The position numbers and the translations under genes were made by a program. The notes under the pieces are model-generated. The model was not told the origin of the DNA and searched no databases. It worked only from the letters and a program-made list of their open reading frames with translations. 64,000 nucleotides of DNA from Paraburkholderia tagetis (GTDB lineage Bacteria; Pseudomonadota; Gammaproteobacteria; Burkholderiales; Burkholderiaceae), in the NCBI RefSeq assembly GCF_022213065.1, contig NZ_JAKLJA010000006.1, forward strand, positions 1-64,000, in the 5' to 3' direction. The stretch's first letter is position 1; every line of letters starts with the position of its first letter. Below, one piece after another: positions 17,620 to 27,261 of this stretch.

Positions 17620-19713
17620 TTAATTGAACGTACCGCCGTTCCCGGCCAGATCGGCAACCGACGAGGCGATCTGCCATGCGTCGCCGTTCGGCTGCTGCGC
17701 ATAGCGGCGAATCGCGCGCGCCACGTTATAGAGGCCGACCGTGTCCGCATAGAGCATCGGGCCGCCGCGCCACAGCGGGAAGCCGTAGCCCGTGAGATAG
17801 ACCATGTCGATGTCCGAGGCCTTCGACGCAATGCCCTCCTCGAGGATCTTCGCGCCTTCGTTCACGAGCGCGTACACGAGGCGCTCGACGATTTCCTCAT
17901 CGCTGATCTTGCGGCGCTCGACGCCCACTTCCTTCGAGTACGCGACGATCATGTCGTCCACGAGCTTCGACGGCAACGCGTTGCGCTCGCCCGCCTTGTA
18001 GTCGTACCAGCCCGCGCCGGTCTTCTGGCCGAAGCGGCCCAGTTCGCACAGGCGGTCGGCGACCTTCGAATACTTGATGTCCGGCTTTTCCTGGTAGCGA
18101 CGCTTGCGGATCGCCCAGCCGATGTCGTTGCCCGCAAGATCGCTCATGCGGAACGGGCCCATCGCGAAGCCGAACTTCTCGATCGCGCGATCCACTTGCG
18201 CCGGCAGCGCGCCTTCTTCGAGCATATAGAGCGCCTGGCGCACGTACTGCTCGATCATGCGATTGCCGATGAAGCCATCGCACACGCCCGAGACCACGGC
18301 CGTCTTGCGGATCTGCTTCGCGATCTGCATGACCGTGGCGAGCACGTCCTTGGCCGTGTCCTTGCCGCGCACGACTTCGAGCAGCTTCATTACATTGGCA
18401 GGACTAAAGAAGTGCAGACCCACCACGTCCTGCGGACGCTTCGTGAACGCCGCGATCTTGTCGACATCGAGCGTCGAGGTGTTCGATGCGAGAATCGCGC
18501 CCGGCTTCGCGACTTCATCGAGACGCTTGAACACCTGCTCCTTCACGCCGAGTTCTTCGAATACGGCTTCGATGATGAGGTCGGCTTCCTTGAGATCGTC
18601 CCAGGAAAGCGTCGTGCGAAGCAGCGCCATGCGCGCTTCGAGCTTTTCTGCCGTGAGCTTGCCCTTCTTGACCTGGGCTTCGTAGTTCTTGCGTATCGTC
18701 GCGAGGCCGCGGTCGAGCGCTTCCTGCTTCGTTTCGAGCAGCGTGACCGGCACGCCCGCATTGAGGAAGTTCATGGTGATGCCGCCGCCCATCGTGCCCG
18801 CGCCGATCACGGCCACCTTCTGGATCTCGCGCGTGGGCGTGCTCGACGGCACGTCGGGGATCTTGCTCGCGGCGCGCTCGCCGAAGAACGCATGACGCAG
18901 CGCGCGACTCTCCGGCGTCTGCACGAGTTCGAGGAAGCATTCGCGCTCGAATACGAGGCCTTTTTCGAAGCCCTGCTTCACGCCCGCCGCAATGGCGTCC
19001 ACGCATTTCAGCGGCGCCGGATAGTGCTTCGACATCGCCGCGACGGTATTGCGCGAGAACTGCAAGAAGCCTTCGGCATTCGGATGCTCGATCTTGCGGT
19101 TGCGCACGAGCGGATGCGGGCTCTGCTTGTCGGCGGCCTTGCGCGCGAAGGCGACAGCCTCATCGAGCAGATCGCCTTGCGCCATGGCATCAAAGAGGCC
19201 CGCATTCGGCCCTGAGTTCGCGAGCTTTTCGGAAAGCACCGGCGCGCCGGTCACGATCATGTTGAGCGCCGCTTCGAGGCCGATGGCGCGCGGCAGACGC
19301 TGCGTGCCGCCCGCGCCGGGCAGAATGCCCAGCTTCACCTCGGGCAGCGCGATCTGCGCGCCGGGTGCAGCGATGCGATAGTGCGCGCCCAGCGCGAGTT
19401 CCAGGCCACCGCCCATGGCCACGCTATGGATCGCGGCCACGACGGGCTTCGCGCTCTTCTCGACTTCCTTGATGACGGTATGGAGCGTGGGCTCCTGGGT
19501 CGCCTTGGGCGTGTTGAATTCGGTGATGTCGGCGCCGCCCGAGAAGGCCTTGCCGGCGCCCGTGATCACGATGGCCGAGACGGCCGGATCGCTGTTGGCG
19601 CGGCCCAGTCCCTCGACGATGCCGGTGCGGGTCGAATGCCCGAGCCCGTTGACGGGAGGATTGTTGAGCGTGATGACGGCGACGCCGTCGCGAGTCGTGT
19701 AATCCACTGCCAT
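17620..19713 (-). CDS. Enoyl-CoA hydratase / 3-hydroxyacyl-CoA dehydrogenase fusion (FadB/FadJ-like)
   Basis: This 697-residue bifunctional enzyme hydrates trans-2-enoyl-CoA and oxidises the L-3-hydroxyacyl-CoA with NAD+. The N-terminal crotonase domain (residues about 1-190) has [10 protein letters not shown] and [18 protein letters not shown] with the catalytic Glu. The dehydrogenase starts near residue 295 with [18 protein letters not shown], followed by [17 protein letters not shown] with the catalytic His, and two C-terminal dimerisation domains. It is shorter than E. coli FadB (729) and resembles the peroxisomal-type or FadJ-like single-chain enzymes. GGAGG lies upstream of the ATG at 19713; the longer frame adds 50 unrelated residues. 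Confidence 0.94.
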   Translation of the reverse strand: MAVDYTTRDGVAVITLNNPPVNGLGHSTRTGIVEGLGRANSDPAVSAIVITGAGKAFSGGADITEFNTPKATQEPTLHTVIKEVEKSAKPVVAAIHSVAMGGGLELALGAHYRIAAPGAQIALPEVKLGILPGAGGTQRLPRAIGLEAALNMIVTGAPVLSEKLANSGPNAGLFDAMAQGDLLDEAVAFARKAADKQSPHPLVRNRKIEHPNAEGFLQFSRNTVAAMSKHYPAPLKCVDAIAAGVKQGFEKGLVFERECFLELVQTPESRALRHAFFGERAASKIPDVPSSTPTREIQKVAVIGAGTMGGGITMNFLNAGVPVTLLETKQEALDRGLATIRKNYEAQVKKGKLTAEKLEARMALLRTTLSWDDLKEADLIIEAVFEELGVKEQVFKRLDEVAKPGAILASNTSTLDVDKIAAFTKRPQDVVGLHFFSPANVMKLLEVVRGKDTAKDVLATVMQIAKQIRKTAVVSGVCDGFIGNRMIEQYVRQALYMLEEGALPAQVDRAIEKFGFAMGPFRMSDLAGNDIGWAIRKRRYQEKPDIKYSKVADRLCELGRFGQKTGAGWYDYKAGERNALPSKLVDDMIVAYSKEVGVERRKISDEEIVERLVYALVNEGAKILEEGIASKASDIDMVYLTGYGFPLWRGGPMLYADTVGLYNVARAIRRYAQQPNGDAWQIASSVADLAGNGGTFN

Positions 19714-19834
19714 TTGCCTGCCTCCGTGCTTGCGGGCCGCGTTGTGCCTCGGTTGTGCCTCTTGTGAGTCACGCACACGCGCCGGCCGCTTCATTGTCCG
19801 GCATTCCCGGTTCACACGCAGAATACCGAAAAAA

Positions 19835-19846
19835 GAACGTTCGTTC
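19835..19846. promoter_or_regulatory. Candidate TetR-type operator upstream of the beta-oxidation fusion gene
   Basis: GAACGTTCGTTC lies about 120 bases before the start at 19713, between A-rich and T-rich flanks. It contains the palindrome GAACGTTC and an overlapping half-site. Acyl-CoA-responsive TetR repressors of beta-oxidation genes often bind such sites. No regulator gene lies in this cluster, so the assignment is inference only. Confidence 0.35.
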
Positions 19847-19922
19847 AATTTTTTGCTGCGCACAAGACATCGGGGTTTGTACCAATACTTCGATCAACGC
19901 GCAGAAACCGGACGGACGGGAT

Positions 19923-19949
19923 AAAAAAACGCAGCCCGAAGGCTGCGCT
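19923..19949 (-). terminator. Rho-independent terminator of the acyl-CoA ligase gene
   Basis: On the minus strand a GCAGCC-TTCG-GGCTGC hairpin with a tetraloop is followed by seven T. It lies 32 bases after the stop of the ligase, so the ligase and the downstream beta-oxidation genes are separate transcripts. Confidence 0.85.
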
Positions 19950-19981
19950 GTGTACGAGTGCTGTCGAGCGCGTGCGGCGCG

Positions 19982-21733
19982 CTAGCCGCGCATGGCGGCC
20001 GATTTCGTGCTGTCCGTGGCGCTGCCGGCTGCGCCCTTGTTCGCATCGGGTGGCTCGTGCGGATCGAGTGGGCACTGGTCGCCCGCCTCCAGCGCACTCG
20101 GCAGCACATGATTGCGGAACTGCTCGCGCAGCTTGAGCTTCTGGAGTTTGCCGGTGGCCGTATGCGGAAGCTCGTCGACGAACACGACGTCATCGGGCAG
20201 CCACCACTTCACCACCTTGCCCTGGAAATACGCCAGCAGTTCCTCGCGCGTGACATCGGCGCCCGGCTTCTTCACCGCGACGATCAGCGGCCGCTCGGTC
20301 CAGCGCGGATGCACACAGGCAATGCAAGCCGCCTCCGCGATGGCCGGATGCGCCACCGCGATGTTCTCGAGCTCGATCGAGCTGATCCACTCGCCGCCCG
20401 ACTTGATCACGTCCTTGCTGCGGTCCGTGATTTGCAGGAAGCCGTCGGGGTCGATGGTCGCGACGTCGCCGGTCGGGAACCAGCCGTCCACGAGCGGCGA
20501 GCCGCTTTCCTGTTTGAAGTAGCGCTCGATAACCCACGGCCCGCGCACGTAAAGATCGCCGAACGCCACGCCGTCCCAGGGCAACTCGCGCCCATCGTCG
20601 CCGACGATCTTCATGTCGACGCCAAAAATCACGCGCCCCTGCTTTTCGAGCAACGCGCGTTGCGCCTCGAGCGGACGCTGCGACTGCGCCCAGTTGAGCT
20701 TCGAGAGCGTGCCGAGCGGCGACATCTCGGTCATGCCCCACGCGTGGATCACCTGCACGCCGTAGTCGTCTTCGTAAGTGCGCAGCATGGCCGGCGGACA
20801 CGCCGAGCCACCGATCACCGTGCGCTTGAGCGTGGAGAACTTCACGCCCGCCCCGCGCATATACGCGAGCAGGCCGAGCCACACCGTCGGCACGCCGGCC
20901 GAGCAGGTCACGCCCTCGGCTTCCATGAGTTCGTAGAGCGACTTGCCGTCGAGATCCTTGCCGGGCAGCACGAGCTTCGTGCCGGCGAGCGGCGCCGCAT
21001 GCGGAACGCCCCACGCATTCACATGAAACATCGGCACGACGGGCAAGATGGCGTCGCACGCCGAGAAGCCCATCGCATCGGGCATCGACGCACCATAGGC
21101 ATGCAGCACCGCCGAGCGATGCGTATAGAGCGCGCCCTTTGGGTTGCCCGTGGTGCCGGAGGTGTAGCAAAGACCCGACGCGCTGCGTTCGTCGAGCAAG
21201 GGCCATTCGAATTGACCGTCCTGCGCCGCGAGCAGCGTTTCGTAGCAGAGCACCGGCGTGCGCATCGTCGGCAGATGCGCTTCGTCGCACAGCGCGATCC
21301 AGCCGCGCACCTCGGGGCATTGCGGCGCGAGCGTGTCGACGAGCGCGGCGAATGTGGTGTCGAAGAGGACGTAGCGGTCCTCCGCGTGGTTGACGATCCA
21401 CGCGATCTGCTCGGGAAAGAGACGCGGATTGACGGTGTGGCACACGGCGCCGAAACCGGCCACGCCGAAGTACGCCTCCAGGTGCCGATAGCCGTTCCAC
21501 GCCAGCGTGCCGATACGCTCGCCCGGCTCGACGCCTAGCGCAACGAGCGCCTGCGCCAGTTGCTTCGAGCGCGCTTCGCACTCGCGATACGTGTAGCGAT
21601 GCACGTCGCCTTCGATGCGCCGCGACACGATCTGCGTGCTGCCGTGATGGCGCGCCGCATGCGCGATCAGCGACGACACGAGGAGCGGCACGTCCATCAT
21701 TTGTCCCAACAGCGGCGCGGTGGTCGCGGTCAT
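19982..21733 (-). CDS. Long-chain fatty-acid--CoA ligase (AMP-binding)
   Basis: The 583-residue enzyme activates fatty acids to acyl-CoA through an acyl-adenylate. Visible motifs are the P-loop [18 protein letters not shown], the adenine-binding [28 protein letters not shown] with the conserved Asp, the hinge and [18 protein letters not shown], and the C-terminal catalytic Lys in [12 protein letters not shown]. The sequence style is that of medium/long-chain FadD-like ligases of betaproteobacteria. The ATG at 21733 matches the family start. It diverges from selO. Confidence 0.93.
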   Translation of the reverse strand: MTATTAPLLGQMMDVPLLVSSLIAHAARHHGSTQIVSRRIEGDVHRYTYRECEARSKQLAQALVALGVEPGERIGTLAWNGYRHLEAYFGVAGFGAVCHTVNPRLFPEQIAWIVNHAEDRYVLFDTTFAALVDTLAPQCPEVRGWIALCDEAHLPTMRTPVLCYETLLAAQDGQFEWPLLDERSASGLCYTSGTTGNPKGALYTHRSAVLHAYGASMPDAMGFSACDAILPVVPMFHVNAWGVPHAAPLAGTKLVLPGKDLDGKSLYELMEAEGVTCSAGVPTVWLGLLAYMRGAGVKFSTLKRTVIGGSACPPAMLRTYEDDYGVQVIHAWGMTEMSPLGTLSKLNWAQSQRPLEAQRALLEKQGRVIFGVDMKIVGDDGRELPWDGVAFGDLYVRGPWVIERYFKQESGSPLVDGWFPTGDVATIDPDGFLQITDRSKDVIKSGGEWISSIELENIAVAHPAIAEAACIACVHPRWTERPLIVAVKKPGADVTREELLAYFQGKVVKWWLPDDVVFVDELPHTATGKLQKLKLREQFRNHVLPSALEAGDQCPLDPHEPPDANKGAAGSATDSTKSAAMRG

Positions 21734-21877
21734 GGTCAGCGGTCTCCTCGACTCGAATGCCAGAATTTTGTATGGGATGGCGCGGTGTTCGCCGGCCTCG
21801 GCGCGGCATGTGGGAAGCCGCAAAAGCATGTGCGGCCCGGGTCCGGGCGGCGTCCTGCACGCCGGCGGGCGCGGATT

Positions 21878-21883
21878 TACAAT
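21878..21883 (+). promoter_or_regulatory. Candidate -10 element of selO
   Basis: TACAAT lies 26 bases before the selO ATG, in an abrupt AT-rich patch within GC-rich sequence. No clear -35 is visible. Confidence 0.35.
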
Positions 21884-21908
21884 ATCGGCTATTCAACAGG
21901 CGCTCAAT

Positions 21909-23507
21909 ATGTCGTTTTCACCAGGCCAAACTGACTCAAACGGCGGCTCGACCGCCCCGCGTGCGCCGGCAAACGGCCCACTCGCCGACTTCGAACGCGC
22001 GCTCGCCGTGCCGCGCGACGACACGTTCGCCGCCCTTGGCGCGGCCTTCCATACGCGGCTGCCCGGCGCACCGCTGCCCGCGCCCTACGTGGTGGGCTTC
22101 GCAAAGGAGACCGCCGCGCTGCTCGGCCTCGATCCTGAAGCGGTTTCCGATCCCGCGTTCGCCGAGTATTTCTGCGGCAACTTCACGCGCGAGCGAACCC
22201 CTTCGACGATGTCGTATGCGAGCGTCTACTCGGGACACCAGTTCGGCGTCTGGGCAGGCCAGCTAGGCGACGGACGCGCACTCATGCTCGGCGAGATCGA
22301 GCACGCAGGAAAGCGCAACGAGGTGCAGCTCAAGGGCGCGGGCCGCACGCCGTATTCGCGCATGGGCGATGGGCGCGCAGTGCTGCGCTCGTCGATCCGC
22401 GAATTCCTGTGCTCCGAGGCGATACATCATCTCGGCATTCCCACCACACGCGCGCTGACCGTGATCGGCTCGGACCAGCCGGTGCGCCGCGAAGAGATCG
22501 AAACCGCCGCGGTCGTCACGCGCGTGTCGCCGAGCTTCGTGCGCTTCGGCCACTTCGAGCACTTCTATTCGCACGACAACGTAGAGGCGCTGCGCGCGCT
22601 CGCGGATCACGTGATCGACCGCTTCTATCCGCATCTGCGCGAAGCCGACGATCCGTATCTCGCACTGCTCGACGAAGCCGTGCGCAACACGGCGGCGCTG
22701 ATGGTCGAATGGCAGGCCGTGGGCTTTTGCCATGGCGTGATGAATACCGACAACATGTCGATCCTCGGCCTCACGATCGATTATGGTCCGTTCGGTTTCA
22801 TCGACGGCTTCGACGCGAATCACATCTGCAACCACTCCGATTCGCAGGGCCGCTACGCGTACCGCATGCAGCCGCAGATCGCGTACTGGAATCTGTTCTG
22901 CCTTGCGCAGGCGCTGCTGCCGCTCTTCGGCGCGCACTACGAAATTGCCGACGAAAAGGCGCGCGGCGAGCGCTGCGTGGCCGACGCGCAAGGCGTGCTC
23001 GAACGCTTCAAGGGGCACTTCGCACCCGCGCTGGAAACACGTATGCGCGCGAAGCTCGGCCTTGAACACGCGCACGAAGGCGACGATGCGCTCGCGGACC
23101 GCCTCTTCGAAATCATGCATGCGAACCGCGCCGACTTCACGCTGACGTTCCGCCACCTCGCGCGCGTCTCGAAGCACGATGCGCGCGGCGACACGTCCGT
23201 GCGCGACCTGTTCCTCGATCGCGCCGCGTTCGACACCTGGGCTGTGGACTATCGCGCGCGCCTCGCACGCGAAACGCGCGATGACGCCGCGCGCGCCACG
23301 GCGATGGATCGCGTGAACCCGAAATACGTGCTGCGCAATCACCTCGCGCAAACCGCCATCGAGCGCGCCGCGCAGAAAGATTTCAGCGAAGTCGAACGAC
23401 TCGCGAACGTGCTGAAGCATCCGTTCGACGAGCAGCCCGGGCACGAAACCTACGCCGCGTTGCCGCCCGACTGGGCGAGCTCGCTCGAAGTCAGTTGCTC
23501 TTCGTGA
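21909..23507 (+). CDS. selO: SelO-family protein AMPylase (YdiU)
   Basis: SelO is a pseudokinase-fold enzyme that transfers AMP from ATP onto Ser, Thr or Tyr of target proteins, linked to redox stress. The 532-residue protein has [38 protein letters not shown], and the catalytic-loop equivalent [20 protein letters not shown] followed by [10 protein letters not shown], the family signature. Length is close to E. coli YdiU (478) with a small N-terminal extension. It does not end in the selenocysteine/cysteine pattern of animal SelO except for a terminal VSCSS, whose Cys near the C-terminus corresponds to the redox Cys of the family. msrB follows 77 bp downstream, which agrees with an oxidative-stress role. 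Confidence 0.94.
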   Translation: MSFSPGQTDSNGGSTAPRAPANGPLADFERALAVPRDDTFAALGAAFHTRLPGAPLPAPYVVGFAKETAALLGLDPEAVSDPAFAEYFCGNFTRERTPSTMSYASVYSGHQFGVWAGQLGDGRALMLGEIEHAGKRNEVQLKGAGRTPYSRMGDGRAVLRSSIREFLCSEAIHHLGIPTTRALTVIGSDQPVRREEIETAAVVTRVSPSFVRFGHFEHFYSHDNVEALRALADHVIDRFYPHLREADDPYLALLDEAVRNTAALMVEWQAVGFCHGVMNTDNMSILGLTIDYGPFGFIDGFDANHICNHSDSQGRYAYRMQPQIAYWNLFCLAQALLPLFGAHYEIADEKARGERCVADAQGVLERFKGHFAPALETRMRAKLGLEHAHEGDDALADRLFEIMHANRADFTLTFRHLARVSKHDARGDTSVRDLFLDRAAFDTWAVDYRARLARETRDDAARATAMDRVNPKYVLRNHLAQTAIERAAQKDFSEVERLANVLKHPFDEQPGHETYAALPPDWASSLEVSCSS

Positions 23508-23584
23508 GCGAGCCCCCATCCACGGCACGCTTTGCGCATTCCACTGCATTTGCTCCCTTAGATTCGCCCCCATAGGAAACCGAC

Positions 23585-24004
23585 ATGAGCCAGGACGATC
23601 ACAACTCCGACGCCTACCCCGGTCACAAGCCCGACGCCGAGTGGCGCAAACAACTCTCGGACGCGCAGTACCAGGTCACGCGCCACGCAGCCACCGAACG
23701 CCCCTTCACGGGCAAGTACTGGGACCACACCGAGCGCGGCGTATATGACTGCGTGTGCTGCGGCACGCCGCTCTTCGAGTCGGATACGAAATTCGACGCC
23801 GGCTGCGGCTGGCCGAGCTACTTCCGCCCGATCGACGGCGAAGTGATCGAGGAGCGCACGGACCGCTCGCACGGCATGCTGCGCATCGAAGTGCGCTGCA
23901 AGAACTGCGGCGCACACCTGGGCCATGTGTTCGAAGACGGTCCGGCCCCGACCGGCCTCCGGTATTGCATCAATTCGGCTGCGCTACAATTCGAGCCCAA
24001 GTGA
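23585..24004 (+). CDS. msrB: Peptide-methionine (R)-S-oxide reductase
   Basis: MsrB reduces the R epimer of methionine sulfoxide in proteins. The 139-residue protein has the two zinc CxxC pairs ([10 protein letters not shown] and [10 protein letters not shown]), the [11 protein letters not shown] core and the catalytic Cys in RYCINSAAL near the C-terminus. It starts the msrB-yciB-bolA-parvulin row and directly follows selO. Confidence 0.95.
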   Translation: MSQDDHNSDAYPGHKPDAEWRKQLSDAQYQVTRHAATERPFTGKYWDHTERGVYDCVCCGTPLFESDTKFDAGCGWPSYFRPIDGEVIEERTDRSHGMLRIEVRCKNCGAHLGHVFEDGPAPTGLRYCINSAALQFEPK

Positions 24005-24104
24005 GCGCGAGCGAGGCACGCTCGCGTCCCGCACGGGGTGTGACGCAAGATCGAATGCGTCGCGCCCTCTTTTTGCGGGTCAATTCGTCAACTTCCAGGC
24101 CGAT

Positions 24105-24638
24105 ATGAAATTTCTGTTTGATCTGTTCCCGATCATCCTGTTCTTCGTCGCCTTCAAGGTGTGGGGCATCTTCACGGCCACCGCCGTCGCGATCGTCGCA
24201 ACGCTTGCGCAGATCGCGTGGGTGGCGTTCCGCCACCGCAAGGTCGACCCCATGCTGTGGCTGAGTCTGGGCATCGTCGTCGTCTTCGGCGGCGCCACGC
24301 TCATGCTGCACGACGAGACCTTCATCAAGTGGAAGCCCACGGTGCTCTACTGGGCCTTCTCGGTCGTGCTGCTGGTCTCGCAGGTGGCGTTCGGCAAAAA
24401 CCTCATCGAAGCGATGATGGGCAAGCAGATCAGCCTGCCGTCGCGCATCTGGACGCAGTTGAACTTCGTCTGGTCGATTTTCTTCGCGCTGCTCGGCATC
24501 CTTAATCTGTTCGTCGCGTACCATTTCTCCACCGATGCGTGGGTCGACTTCAAGCTCTTTGGCGCGACGGGCATTCTCGTTGTGTTCATCGTCGGCCAGA
24601 GCCTGTGGCTCTCGCGTTATATGAAGGAAGAAGAATGA
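24105..24638 (+). CDS. yciB: Inner-membrane septation protein YciB (IspZ)
   Basis: The 177-residue protein is almost entirely membrane-spanning, with about five or six helices, and opens [18 protein letters not shown], the signature of the family. The [16 protein letters not shown] loop and [19 protein letters not shown] segment are also typical. YciB contributes to envelope integrity and cell division site machinery; the exact activity is unknown. The start at 24105 gives the family N-terminus. Its stop codon overlaps the bolA start (ATGA). Confidence 0.94.
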   Translation: MKFLFDLFPIILFFVAFKVWGIFTATAVAIVATLAQIAWVAFRHRKVDPMLWLSLGIVVVFGGATLMLHDETFIKWKPTVLYWAFSVVLLVSQVAFGKNLIEAMMGKQISLPSRIWTQLNFVWSIFFALLGILNLFVAYHFSTDAWVDFKLFGATGILVVFIVGQSLWLSRYMKEEE

Positions 24639-24946
24639 GCGACGCTTTTCTCCATGCAAGTCCCGCGGAGCGCATGGCGCTGATCGAAACGCGCCTCACG
24701 GCAGCGCTCGCGCCGGTCGAATCGATCGCCGTGCGCGACGACAGCGCACAGCATGCGGGCCACGCCGGCGCCGCCGCTGGAGGCCACTATCACGTCACGA
24801 TCGTTGCGGCCGCATTCGCGGGGAAAGCCCGCGTGGCAAGGCATCGCATGGTGTATGATGCGCTGGCCGAAGCCATGCAGCGCGGCATTCACGCGCTCGC
24901 GATCACGGCGCTCACGCCCGAAGAAGCGGCAGCGTTGCCCCGCTAA
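24635..24946 (+). CDS. bolA: BolA-family protein
   Basis: The 103-residue protein carries the BolA fold: [23 protein letters not shown] contains in its first and last parts the conserved SHFxV strand and RHRxVYxAL helix, quoted here only in part as HYHVTIV and RHRMVYDAL. BolA proteins pair with monothiol glutaredoxins to bind Fe-S clusters, and some regulate cell shape genes. The ATG overlaps the yciB stop by 4 bases, which indicates translational coupling. A run of Gly, Ala and His in residues 35-45 is lineage-specific. Confidence 0.92.
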   Translation: MSDAFLHASPAERMALIETRLTAALAPVESIAVRDDSAQHAGHAGAAAGGHYHVTIVAAAFAGKARVARHRMVYDALAEAMQRGIHALAITALTPEEAAALPR

Positions 24947-25009
24947 GCGCGCCCTGCCAGGCGCCCCGCTAATCCCCACTTTTTTAGTTCGCCCCGTTAG
25001 GACTTTTCG

Positions 25010-25789
25010 ATGACTTTGAAGAAGACCCGTCTCTGGGTGTTGCTGGCTGCGTTTGCGGCGGCTCCCGCCTTTGCGCAAAACGTCGCCGTTGTGAACGGCA
25101 CGCCGATCCCGAAGTCGCGCGCCGACGCGCTGGTTGCCCAGGTCGTGGCCCAGGGCCAGCAAGACACGCCGGACCTGCAAAAGGCTGTGCGTGACGAACT
25201 CATCAACCGCGAAGTGCTGATGCAGGAAGCGGCGCGCCTCGGCATTCCGAACCGTCCGGACGTGAAGGGCCAACTGGCGATGGCCCAGCAGCAGGTCGTC
25301 CTGCATGCGTGGATCGAGGACTTCCTCAAGAACAACCAACCCACCGACGCCGAAGTCAAGGCCATGTACGACAAGCTCACGCAAGGCGCGGGCGGCAAGG
25401 AGTACCACCTGCATCACATCCTCGTGGACAACGAGCAGCAGGCGAAGGATCTGATCGCGAAGATCAAGGGAGGCGCGAGCTTCGAAGACCTTGCGAAGCA
25501 GTACTCGAAGGACCCGGGTTCGGCCAAGAACGGCGGCGATCTCGACTGGTCGGATCCGAAGGCCTACGTGCCGGAATTCGCCGATGCCGCGACGCATCTG
25601 CAGAAAGGCCAGGTCACCGATACGCCGGTGCACACGCAATTCGGCTGGCACATCATCCGCGTGGACGACATTCGCGACATCGCACCGCCGCCGCTCGAGC
25701 AGGTGCGCCCGCAGATCGTGCAGCAACTGCAGCAGCAAAAGCTGCTCGCGTTCGAGAAGCAACTGCGCGACAAGGCCAGGATTCAGTAA
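25010..25789 (+). CDS. Periplasmic parvulin-type peptidyl-prolyl isomerase
   Basis: The 259-residue protein has a signal peptide (LWVLLAAFAAAPAFA), an N-terminal SurA-like chaperone domain (VNGTPIPKSRADALVAQ to about residue 120) and one parvulin domain (residues about 130-225: YHLHHILVDNEQQAKDLIAK, GGDLDWSDP, FGWHIIRVDDIR). It probably assists folding of exported outer-membrane proteins, like PrsA/PpiC-type isomerases. It ends in a Gln-rich helix. It is the last gene of the msrB-yciB-bolA unit and is followed by a strong terminator. Confidence 0.94.
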   Translation: MTLKKTRLWVLLAAFAAAPAFAQNVAVVNGTPIPKSRADALVAQVVAQGQQDTPDLQKAVRDELINREVLMQEAARLGIPNRPDVKGQLAMAQQQVVLHAWIEDFLKNNQPTDAEVKAMYDKLTQGAGGKEYHLHHILVDNEQQAKDLIAKIKGGASFEDLAKQYSKDPGSAKNGGDLDWSDPKAYVPEFADAATHLQKGQVTDTPVHTQFGWHIIRVDDIRDIAPPPLEQVRPQIVQQLQQQKLLAFEKQLRDKARIQ

Positions 25790-25830
25790 GGCTCAAGTTG
25801 CAGCTTCTGGCTGCGAAGAAAAGCAAAGCG

Positions 25831-25866
25831 AAAAACCCCGCGACCTGGAAGGCGCGGGGTTTTTTG
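25831..25866 (+). terminator. Rho-independent terminator after the parvulin gene
   Basis: AACCCCGCG and CGCGGGGTT form a stem around a short loop, flanked by five A on the left and six T on the right. It sits 42 bases after the parvulin stop and could also act on transcripts from the Fic gene side. Confidence 0.9.
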
Positions 25867-25909
25867 TTGTCTCGCCGGAGCGCGACATTAGCAACTGATA
25901 AGAGTGCCG

Positions 25910-27034
25910 TTACTTCGGCAGAGCATTCAGCTCATAGCTCGTGCTGCGACCACCGCCTTCTGCTTTGCGCAGCACGCCGCGCGTCAGCAGATCGTTGATA
26001 TCGCGTAACGCGGTATCGGATGAACACTTGGCAATGGCCGCCCACTTGCCGCTGGTGAGCTTGCCCTCAAACCCATCGAGCAGTTTGTTGAGCAACTTGA
26101 TCTGCCGTTCATTGAACGGCGTTGTGGCCCAGTGACGCCAGAAACCTGCTTTGGCCAGCACGGTGTCGAGCGTGAACTGCGCCTGATCGATTGCACGGCG
26201 CAGGGCATCGAGAAACCAGGCGAACCACTCCGTGATATCCATCGACCGCTTTTGCGTGCGCTCCAGAATATCGTAGTACGCCTTGCGCTCTCTCTGGATT
26301 TGCGCCGACAAACTGTAGAAGCGTTGTGGGCTGCCATCCGCGCGCGCGAGCAACAAGTCACCGATGGCTCGTGCCACGCGGCCGTTGCCATCGTCGAACG
26401 GGTGCAATGTGACGAACCATAGATGGCCGAGAGCGGCCCGGATCAACGGTGGCTCTTTTACGGAACCGTTGATCCAGTCGAGGAAGCGGCGCATTTCGGC
26501 CTCTAGCCGATCGGCTGGTGGCGCTTCGAAGTGTACACGCTGACGGCCGATCGGCCCGGATACCACCTGCATCGGGCCGCTGGCATCGTCGCGCCAACCA
26601 CCGACGTTGATTCGGGATAGACCCGCATAGCCGGTCGGAAACAACGCGGCGTGCCATCCCAAAAGACGCTCTCTGGTGACCGGTGCCAAGCTGTTCGCAG
26701 TCGCGTCGAGCACCATCTCGACCACGCCTTCCACGTGGCGATCCACCGGCGCTAGCGCGCCAATGTCCACGCCCAGACGACGCGCGATTGACGACCGAAC
26801 CGATGCGACGTTGAGCTGCTCGCCTTCGATCTCGCTCGTCTTGACCACATCGTCGGTCAAAGCCACGAGGCTGGCCTGGTCACGAAGCAGCATGCCAACA
26901 TCGGCCAGGCGGCCCGCCAATAAACCTTGGGCACGGCTAGCCTCCGCCAAGGGCTCGGCCAGTTTCGCCAGGTCGTAGCGCCAGTGCGGCCAGTCATCGG
27001 CCTGCCAGACGTAGGCATAATCGCCGCTATTCAT
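25910..27034 (-). CDS. Fic-family protein adenylyltransferase with DUF4172 and winged-helix domains
   Basis: The 374-residue protein has an N-terminal DUF4172-type domain (YVWQADDWPHWRYD), a Fic core with the full active motif HPFDDGNGRVAR at residues 211-222 (catalytic His211), and a C-terminal winged helix-turn-helix (about residues 310-374, TALRDINDLLTRGVLRK). The inhibitory motif [ST]xxxE[GN] is present N-terminal to the core as TSEIEG (residues 66-71), which makes it a class II Fic whose Glu70 should block ATP binding until released. The flap preceding the motif contains FVTL. It likely transfers AMP to a target protein; the target is unknown. The start codon lies in the loop of a 12-bp inverted repeat, part of an operator-like array. 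It is a solitary gene between the parvulin operon and purL. Confidence 0.93.
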   Translation of the reverse strand: MNSGDYAYVWQADDWPHWRYDLAKLAEPLAEASRAQGLLAGRLADVGMLLRDQASLVALTDDVVKTSEIEGEQLNVASVRSSIARRLGVDIGALAPVDRHVEGVVEMVLDATANSLAPVTRERLLGWHAALFPTGYAGLSRINVGGWRDDASGPMQVVSGPIGRQRVHFEAPPADRLEAEMRRFLDWINGSVKEPPLIRAALGHLWFVTLHPFDDGNGRVARAIGDLLLARADGSPQRFYSLSAQIQRERKAYYDILERTQKRSMDITEWFAWFLDALRRAIDQAQFTLDTVLAKAGFWRHWATTPFNERQIKLLNKLLDGFEGKLTSGKWAAIAKCSSDTALRDINDLLTRGVLRKAEGGGRSTSYELNALPK

Positions 27035-27116
27035 GCGGCGATTATGCGTCGTATTCGTCGCAGCGACAAGCCATTCACCGCACAGAATGCGGCGAATAAA
27101 AGCGATATTCGCCGCA
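27016..27116. promoter_or_regulatory. Array of inverted repeats (ATTCGCCGCA) at the Fic gene start
   Basis: Two perfect inverted repeats share one core and both have a 7-base spacer. The first (27016-27027 and 27035-27046, CATAATCGCCGC / GCGGCGATTATG) encloses the Fic start codon; the second (27088-27098 and 27106-27116, TGCGGCGAATA / TATTCGCCGCA) lies upstream. Between them are two degenerate single copies, ATTCGTCGCA (27053-27062) and ATTCACCGCA (27073-27082). Six copies within 100 bp strongly suggest an operator, most simply bound by the winged-helix domain of the Fic protein itself. The binding protein is inferred, not shown. Confidence 0.7.
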
Positions 27117-27169
27117 AGCCAATATTTGCTGCGCGTGGAGAAGTGCGAGTGTTCCGGGCACCCATGTGC

Positions 27170-27215
27170 AAAGACCCCGGCCACGCCTCAGATTCGGGGC
27201 GTGGCCGGGGTCTTT
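27170..27215 (-). terminator. Long hairpin, likely terminator of purL
   Basis: A perfect 18-bp stem (AAAGACCCCGGCCACGCC and its complement) with a 10-base loop lies 47 bases after the purL stop. The flanking T-run is short (TCTTT), so the termination could rely mainly on the very stable stem. It may also insulate the Fic promoter region. Confidence 0.7.
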
Positions 27216-27261
27216 CGACCTCGACAGAGCCGTCAGCGTGACGGCCGAACCGCAGCGCGGC

